Source: Hemibagrus wyckioides (Eukaryota; Chordata; Actinopteri; Siluriformes; Bagridae). Taken from it: a DNA stretch of 64,000 nucleotides. Location: assembly GCF_019097595.1 (NCBI RefSeq), contig NC_080714.1, positions 490,259-554,258 on the forward strand, in the 5' to 3' direction. The translations under genes were made by a program, and so were the position numbers. Shown in pieces: positions 57,225-64,000 of this stretch (position 1 is its first letter; the number at the start of each line of letters is the position of its first letter). A model generated the notes under the pieces. It saw only the letters and a program-made list of their open reading frames with translations, did no database searches and was not told where the DNA came from.

Positions 57225-58806
57225 TGTGTGTTTTAATGAGTGTGTTGATGTGTTTTTATGTGTGTTGATGTGTGTTTTAATGAGTGTGTTAATGTGTGTG
57301 TGTGTTGATGTGTGGTTTAATGAGTGTGTTAATGTGTGTGTGTGTGTTGATGTGTGTTTTAATGAGTGTGTTAATGTGTGTGTGTGTTGATGTGTGTTTT
57401 AATGAGTGTGTTAATGTGTGTGTGTGTTGATGTGTGTTTTAATGAGTGTGTTAATGTGTGTGTGTGTTGATGTGTGTTTTAATGAGTGTGTTGATGTGTG
57501 TTTTATGTGTGTGTTGATGTGTGTTTTAATGAGTGTGTTAATGTGTGTGTGTTGATGTGTGTTTTAATGAGTGTGTTAATGTGTGTGTGTGTGTTGATGT
57601 GTGTTTTAATGAGTGTGTTAATGTGTGTGTGTTGATGTGTGTTTTAATGAGTGTGTTAATGTGTGTGTGTGTTGATGTGTGTTGTAATGAGTGTGTTAAT
57701 GTGTGTGTGTGTTGATGTGTGTTTTAATGAGTGTGTTAATGTGTGTGTGTGTTGATGTGTGTTTTAATGAGTGTGTTAATGTGTGTGTGTGTTGATGTGT
57801 GTTTTAATGAGTGTGTTAATGTGTGTGTGTGTTGATGTGTGTTTTAATGAGTGTGTTGATGTGTTTTTATGTGTGTTGATGTGTGTTTTAATGTGTGTTA
57901 ATGTGTGTGTGTGTTGATGTGTGTTTTAATGAGTGTGTTAATGTGTGTGTGTGTTGATGTGTGTTTTAATGAGTGTGTTAATGTGTGTGTGTGTTGATGT
58001 GTGTTTTAATGAGTGTGTTAATGTGTGTGTGTTGATGTGTGTTTTAATGAGTGTGTTGATGTGTGTTTTATGTGTGTGTTGATGTGTGTTTTAATGAGTG
58101 TGTTGATGTGTGTTTTATGTGTGTGTTGATGTGTGTTTTAATGAGTGTGTTGATGTGTGTTTTATGTGTGTGTTGATGTGTGTTTTAATGAGTGTGTTAA
58201 TGTGTGTGTGTTGATGTGTGTTTTAATGAGTGTGTTAATGTGTGTGTGTGTTGATGTGTGTTTTAATGAGTGTGTTAATGTGTGTGTGTTGATGTGTGTT
58301 TTAATGAGTGTGTTAATGTGTGTGTGTGTTGATGTGTGTTGTAATGAGTGTGTTAATGTGTGTGTGTGTTGATGTGTGTTTTAATGAGTGTGTTAATGTG
58401 TGTGTGTGTTGATGTGTGTTTTAATGAGTGTGTTAATGTGTGTGTGTGTTGATGTGTGTTTTAATGAGTGTGTTAATGTGTGTGTGTGTTGATGTGTGTT
58501 TTAATGAGTGTGTTGATGTGTTTTTATGTGTGTTGATGTGTGTTTTAATGAGTGTGTTAATGTGTGTGTGTGTTGATGTGTGTTTTAATGAGTGTGTTAA
58601 TGTGTGTGTGTTGATGTGTGTTTTAATGAGTGTGTTAATGTGTGTGTGTGTTGATGTGTGTTTTAATGAGTGTGTTAATGTGTGTGTGTGTTGATGTGTG
58701 TTTTAATGAGTGTGTTGATGTGTGTTTTATGTGTGTGTTGATGTGTGTTTTAATGAGTGTGTTAATGTGTGTGTGTTGATGTGTGTTTTAATGAGTGTGT
58801 TAATGT

Positions 58807-59019
58807 GTGTGTGTGTTGATGTGTGTTTTAATGAGTGTGTTAATGTGTGTGTGTGTTGATGTGTGGTTTAATGAGTGTGTTAATGTGTGTGTGTGTGTTG
58901 ATGTGTGTTTTAATGAGTGTGTTAATGTGTGTGTGTTGATGTGTGTTTTAATGAGTGTGTTAATGTGTGTGTGTGTTGATGTGTGTTTTAATGAGTGTGT
59001 TAATGTGTGTGTGTGTTGA
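58807..59019. repeat. Satellite higher-order block C, copy 1
   Basis: Carries the rare GTGGTTTAATG variant followed by a 42-bp unit; the same order occurs 767 bp downstream at 59574-59786. Confidence 0.8.
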
Positions 59020-59573
59020 TGTGTGTTTTAATGAGTGTGTTGATGTGTGTTTTATGTGTGTGTTGATGTGTGTTTTAATGAGTGTGTTAATGTGTGTGTG
59101 TTGATGTGTGTTTTAATGAGTGTGTTAATGTGTGTGTGTGTTGATGTGTGTTTTAATGAGTGTGTTAATGTGTGTGTGTGTTGATGTGTGTTTTAATGAG
59201 TGTGTTAATGTGTGTGTGTGTTGATGTGTGTTTTAATGAGTGTGTTAATGTGTGTGTGTGTTGATGTGTGTTTTAATGAGTGTGTTAATGTGTGTGTGTG
59301 TTGATGTGTGTTTTAATGAGTGTGTTAATGTGTGTGTGTGTTGATGTGTGTTTTAATGAGTGTGTTGATGTGTTTTTATGTGTGTTGATGTGTGTTTTAA
59401 TGAGTGTGTTAATGTGTGTGTGTTGATGTGTGTTTTAATGAGTGTGTTAATGTGTGTGTGTGTTGATGTGTGGTTTAATGAGTGTGTTAATGTGTGTGTG
59501 TGTTGATGTGTGTTTTAATGAGTGTGTTAATGTGTGTGTGTGTTGATGTGTGTTTTAATGAGTGTGTTAATGT

Positions 59574-59786
59574 GTGTGTGTGTTGATGTGTGTTTTAATG
59601 AGTGTGTTAATGTGTGTGTGTGTTGATGTGTGGTTTAATGAGTGTGTTAATGTGTGTGTGTGTGTTGATGTGTGTTTTAATGAGTGTGTTAATGTGTGTG
59701 TGTTGATGTGTGTTTTAATGAGTGTGTTAATGTGTGTGTGTGTTGATGTGTGTTTTAATGAGTGTGTTAATGTGTGTGTGTGTTGA
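59574..59786. repeat. Satellite higher-order block C, copy 2
   Basis: Second copy of 58807-59019. The GTGGTTTAATG variant also occurs singly near 55713, 57313 and 59470. Confidence 0.8.
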
Positions 59787-60013
59787 TGTGTGTTTTAATG
59801 AGTGTGTTGATGTGTGTTTTATGTGTGTGTTGATGTGTGTTTTAATGAGTGTGTTAATGTGTGTGTGTTGATGTGTGTTTTAATGAGTGTGTTAATGTGT
59901 GTGTGTGTTGATGTGTGTTTTAATGAGTGTGTTAATGTGTGTGTGTGTTGATGTGTGTTTTAATGAGTGTGTTAATGTGTGTGTGTGTTGATGTGTGTTT
60001 TAATGAGTGTGTT

Positions 60014-61080
60014 AATGTGTTTTTATGTGTGTTGATGTGTGTTTTAATGAGTGTGTTAATGTGTGTGTGTGTTGATGTGTGTTTTAATGAGTGTGTTGAT
60101 GTGTGTTAATGTGTGTGTTGATGTGTGTTAATGTGTGTGTTGATGTGTGTTGATGTGTGTGTTGATGTGTGTGTTGATGTGTGTTGATGTGTGTGTTGAT
60201 GTGTGTGTTGATGTGTGTTGTGTGTGTTGATGTGTGTTTTTATGTGTGTTGATGTGTGTTTTAATGAGTGTGTTAATGTGTGTTTTTATGTGTGTGTTTT
60301 AATGAGTGTGTTAATGTGTGTGTGTGTTGATGTGTGTTTTATTGAGTGTGTTAATGTGTGTGTGTGTTGATGTGTGTTTTAATGAGTGTGTTAATGTGTG
60401 TGTGTGTTGATGTGTGTTGTAATGAGTGTGTTAATGTGTGTTTTTATGTGTGTGTTGATGTGTGTTTTAATGAGTGTGTTAATGTGTGTGTGTGTTGATG
60501 TGTGTTTTAATGAGTGTGTTAATGTGTGTGTGTGTTGATGTGTGTTTTAATGAGTGTGTTAATGTGTGTGTGTGTTGATGTGTGTTTTAATGAGTGTGTT
60601 AATGTGTGTGTGTGTTGATGTGTGTTGTAATGAGTGTGTTGATGTGTGTGTGTTGATGTGTGTTTTAATGAGTGTGTTGATGTGTGTGTGTTGATGTGTG
60701 TTTTAATGAGTGTGTTAATGTGTGTGTGTGTTGATGTGTGTTTTAATGAGTGTGTTGATGTGTGTGTGTTGATGTGTGTTTTAATGAGTGTGTTAATGTG
60801 TGTGTGTGTTGATGTGTGTTTTAATGAGTGTGTTAATGTGTGTGTGTGTTGATGTGTGTTTTAATGAGTGTGTTAATGTGTGTGTGTGTTGATGTGTGTT
60901 TTAATGAGTGTGTTAATGTGTGTGTGTGTTGATGTGTGTTTTAATGAGTGTGTTAATGTGTGTTTTTATGTGTGTGTTGATGTGTGTTTTAATGAGTGTG
61001 TTAATGTGTGTTTTAATGAGTGTGTTAATGTGTGTGTGTTGATGTGTGTTTTAATGAGTGTGTTAATGTGTGTGTGTTGA
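60014..61080. repeat. Satellite higher-order block A, copy 2
   Basis: Second copy of 53241-54316; differs by loss of a 10-bp step near 60245 and several unit-level changes. Confidence 0.8.
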
Positions 61081-64000
61081 TGTGTGTTTTAATGAGTGTG
61101 TTAATGTGTGTGTGTTAATGTGTGTTTTTATGTGTGTGTTAATGTGTGTTTTAATGAGTGTGTTAATGTGTGTGTGTGTTGATGTGTGTTTTAATGAGTG
61201 TGTTAATGTGTGTGTGTGTTAATGTGTGTTTTTATGTGTGTGTTAATGTGTGTTTTAATGAGTGTGTTGATGTGTGTTTTATTGAGTGTGTTAATGTGTG
61301 TGTGTGTTGATGTGTGTTTTAATGAGTGTGTTAATGTGTGTGTGTGTTGATGTGTGTTTTAATGAGTGTGTTAATGTGTGTGTGTGTTGATGTGTGTTTT
61401 AATGAGTGTGTTAATGTGTGTGTGTGTTGATGTGTGTTTTAATGAGTGTGTTAATGTGTGTGTGTGTTGATGTGTGTTTTAATGAGTGTGTTAATGTGTG
61501 TGTGTTGATGTGTGTTGTAATGAGTGTGTTAATGTGTGTGTGTGTTGATGTGTGTTTTAATGAGTGTGTTAATGTGTGTGTGTGTTGATGTGTGTTTTAA
61601 TGAGTGTGTTAATGTGTGTGTGTGTTGATGTGTGTTGTAATGAGTGTGTTAATGTGTGTGTGTGTTGATGTGTGTTTTAATGAGTGTGTTAATGTGTGTG
61701 TGTGTTGATGTGTGTTTTAATGAGTGTGTTAATGTGTGTGTGTGTTGATGTGTGTTTTAATGAGTGTGTTAATGTGTGTGTGTGTTGATGTGTGTTTTAA
61801 TGAGTGTGTTAATGTGTGTGTGTGTTGATGTGTGTTGTAATGAGTGTGTTAATGTGTGTGTGTGTTGATGTGTGTTTTAATGAGTGTGTTAATGTGTGTG
61901 TGTGTTGATGTGTGTTTTAATGAGTGTGTTAATGTGTGTGTGTGTTGATGTGTGTTTTAATGAGTGTGTTAATGTGTGTGTGTGTGTTGATGTGTGTTTT
62001 AATGAGTGTGTTAATGTGTGTGTGTGTTGATGTGTGTTTTAATGAGTGTGTTAATGTGTGTGTGTGTTGATGTGTGTTTTAATGAGTGTGTTAATGTGTG
62101 TGTTGATGTGTGTTTTAATGAGTGTGTTAATGTTTGTGTTGATGTGTGTTTTAATGAGTGTGTTAATGTGTGTGTGTGTTGATGTGTGTTTTAATGAGTG
62201 TGTTAATGTGTGTGTGTGTTGATGTGTGTTTTATTGAGTGTGTTAATGTGTGTGTGTGTTGATGTGTGTTTTAATGAGTGTGTTAATGTGTGTGTGTGTT
62301 GATGTGTGTTTTAATGAGTGTGTTAATGTGTGTGTGTGTTGATGTGTGTTTTAATGAGTGTGTTAATGTGTGTGTGTGTGTTGATGTGTGTTTTAATGAG
62401 TGTGTTAATGTGTGTTTTATGTGTGTGTTGATATGTGTTTTAATGAGTGTGTTAATGTGTGTGTTGATGTGTGTTTTAATGAGTGTGTTAATGTGTGTTT
62501 TATGTGTGTGTTGATATGTGTTTTAATGAGTGTGTTAATGTGTGTGTTGATGTGTGTTTTAATGAGTGTGTTAATGTGTGTGTGTGTTGATGTGTGTTTT
62601 AATGAGTGTGTTAATGTGTGTGTGTGTTGATGTGTGTTTTATTGAGTGTGTTAATGTGTGTGTGTGTTGATGTGTGTTTTAATGAGTGTGTTAATGTGTG
62701 TGTGTGTTGATGTGTGTTTTAATGAGTGTGTTAATGTGTGTGTGTGTTGATGTGTGTTTTATTGAGTGTGTTAATGTGTGTGTGTGTTGATGTGTGTTTT
62801 AATGAGTGTGTTAATGTGTGTGTGTGTTGATGTGTGTTTTTATGAGTGTGTTAATGTGTGTGTGTGTTGATGTGTGTTTTAATGAGTGTGTTAATGTGTG
62901 TGTGTTGATGTGTGTTTTAATGAGTGTGTTGATGTGTGTGTGTGTGTTGATGTGTGTGTGTGTGTTGATGTGTGTTTTAATGAGTGTGTTAATGTGTGTG
63001 TGTTGATGTGTGTTTTAATGAGTGTGTTGATGTGTGTGTGTGTGTTGATGTGTGTGTGTGTGTTGATGTGTGTTTTAATGAGTGTGTTAATGTGTGTGTG
63101 TTGATGTGTGTTTTAATGAGTGTGTTAATGTGTGTGTGTGTGTGTTGATGTGTGTTTTTATGAGTGTGTTAATGTGTGTGTGTGTTGATGTGTGTTTTAA
63201 TGAGTGTGTTAATGTGTGTGTGTGTGTGTTGATGTGTGTTTTTATGAGTGTGTTAATGTGTGTGTGTGTTGATGTGTGTTTTAATGAGTGTGTTAATGTG
63301 TGTGTGTTGATGTGTGTTTTAATGAGTGTGTTGATGTGTGTGTGTGTGTTGATGTGTGTGTGTGTGTTGATGTGTGTTTTAATGAGTGTGTTAATGTGTG
63401 TGTGTTGATGTGTGTTTTAATGAGTGTGTTAATGTGTGTGTGTTGATGTGTGTTTTAATGAGTGTGTTGATGTGTGTGTGTGTGTTGATGTGTGTGTGTG
63501 TGTTGATGTGTGTTTTAATGAGTGTGTTAATGTGTGTGTGTTGATGTGTGTTTTAATGAGTGTGTTAATGTGTGTGTGTGTGTTGATGTGTGTTTTTATG
63601 AGTGTGTTAATGTGTGTGTGTTGATGTGTGTTTTAATGAGTGTGTTGATGTGTGTGTGTGTGTTGATGTGTGTGTGTGTTGATGTGTGTTTTAATGAGTG
63701 TGTTGATGTGTGTGTGTGTGTTGATGTGTGTTTTTATGTGTGTGTTAATGTGTGTGTGTGTTGATGTGTGTTTTAATGAGTGTGTTAATGTGTGTGTGTG
63801 TGTTGATGTGTGTTTTAATGAGTGTGTTAATGTGTGTGTGTGTTGATGTGTGTTTTAATGAGTGTGTTAATGTGTGTGTGTGTTGATGTGTGTTTTAATG
63901 AGTGTGTTAATGTGTGTTTTTATGTGTGTGTTGATGTGTGTTTTAATGAGTGTGTTAATGTGTGTGTGTGTTGATGTGTGTTTTAATGAGTGTGTTAATG

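Larger units (their letters stand above)
47636..64000. repeat. 16-kb satellite, 40-bp unit, runs off right edge
   Basis: The unit is GTTAATGTGTGTGTGTGTTG plus ATGTGTGTTTTAATGAGTGT (40 bp). GT slippage gives 38- and 42-bp forms; other variants have TTTTTATGTGTG, TTTTATTGAG, GTTGTAATGAG or GTGGTTTAATG. About 400 units. The + strand is almost free of C. Short frames of MCVLMCVLMSV type recur throughout and are artefacts. Confidence 0.98.

Noticed and set aside
48135..63764. About 35 short frames of MCVLMCVLMSV/VDVCFNECVN type, superficially like Cys-rich peptides
   Set aside because: Each is a translation of the 40-bp satellite; the frame changes with each 38/42-bp unit and no unit shows coding constraint.

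Overview
The window is teleost nuclear DNA. Its one recognisable host gene is a growth hormone receptor (ghr) on the + strand. Eight coding exons lie between 26875 and 43293; joined at consensus splice sites with matching phases they encode 576 residues. The exon layout is the vertebrate GHR one without mammalian exon 3. Fish-type dispersed elements occur throughout: a tRNA-derived SINE, RTE and Tx1/L1 LINE remnants, a Tc1 transposase remnant and two other LINE reverse-transcriptase fragments. The SINE type and the repeat content suggest an otophysan such as a catfish, but the species cannot be fixed from this sequence.

Layout: 1-548 is a broken Tx1/L1-like LINE ORF1 on the minus strand, running off the left edge. 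From 755 to 26755 the window is mostly tandem arrays, each with its own unit: GA-rich, 31 bp, 24 bp, 36 bp, a G-rich heptamer array, a GTGTGTAAGAGTGA array, a 2.5-kb pyrimidine tract, an 11/40-bp array and a 20-bp array. Islands of unique sequence between them hold the transposon remnants and several promoter-like or enhancer-like motif clusters upstream of ghr: a possible 5' noncoding exon at 8.15 kb, an RFX/CCAAT/GC-box cluster at 17.4-17.56 kb, a perfect DR1 at 19.76 kb and a GTCACGTGAC palindrome at 22.66 kb. From 26.86 to 43.3 kb is ghr, whose introns carry further arrays: 23 bp, 21 bp, a TTAATAATCTG array, CT-rich, 19 bp and about 39 bp. Intron 6 also holds a defective RTE LINE. From 43.3 to 47.6 kb is 3' flank with a Z-DNA-prone GTGCGTGC tract. 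From 47.64 kb to the right edge is one 16-kb satellite with a 40-bp unit and almost no C on the + strand. By my count of the tract limits, about two thirds of the window is tandem repeat.

Function: ghr encodes a type I cytokine receptor that binds growth hormone (and possibly somatolactin in fish) and signals through JAK2/STAT5. The extracellular disulfide cysteines, the two hot-spot tryptophans, an FGDFS variant of the YGEFS motif, the membrane segment, Box 1, the DSWVEFI endocytosis motif and the distal tyrosine sites are all present. I found no convincing novel multi-gene system. The unusual features are structural: the density and independence of the satellites, their higher-order duplications, splice acceptors made of microsatellite, and arrays carrying many copies of protein-binding or non-B-DNA motifs. 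Long open frames inside the arrays are not genes.
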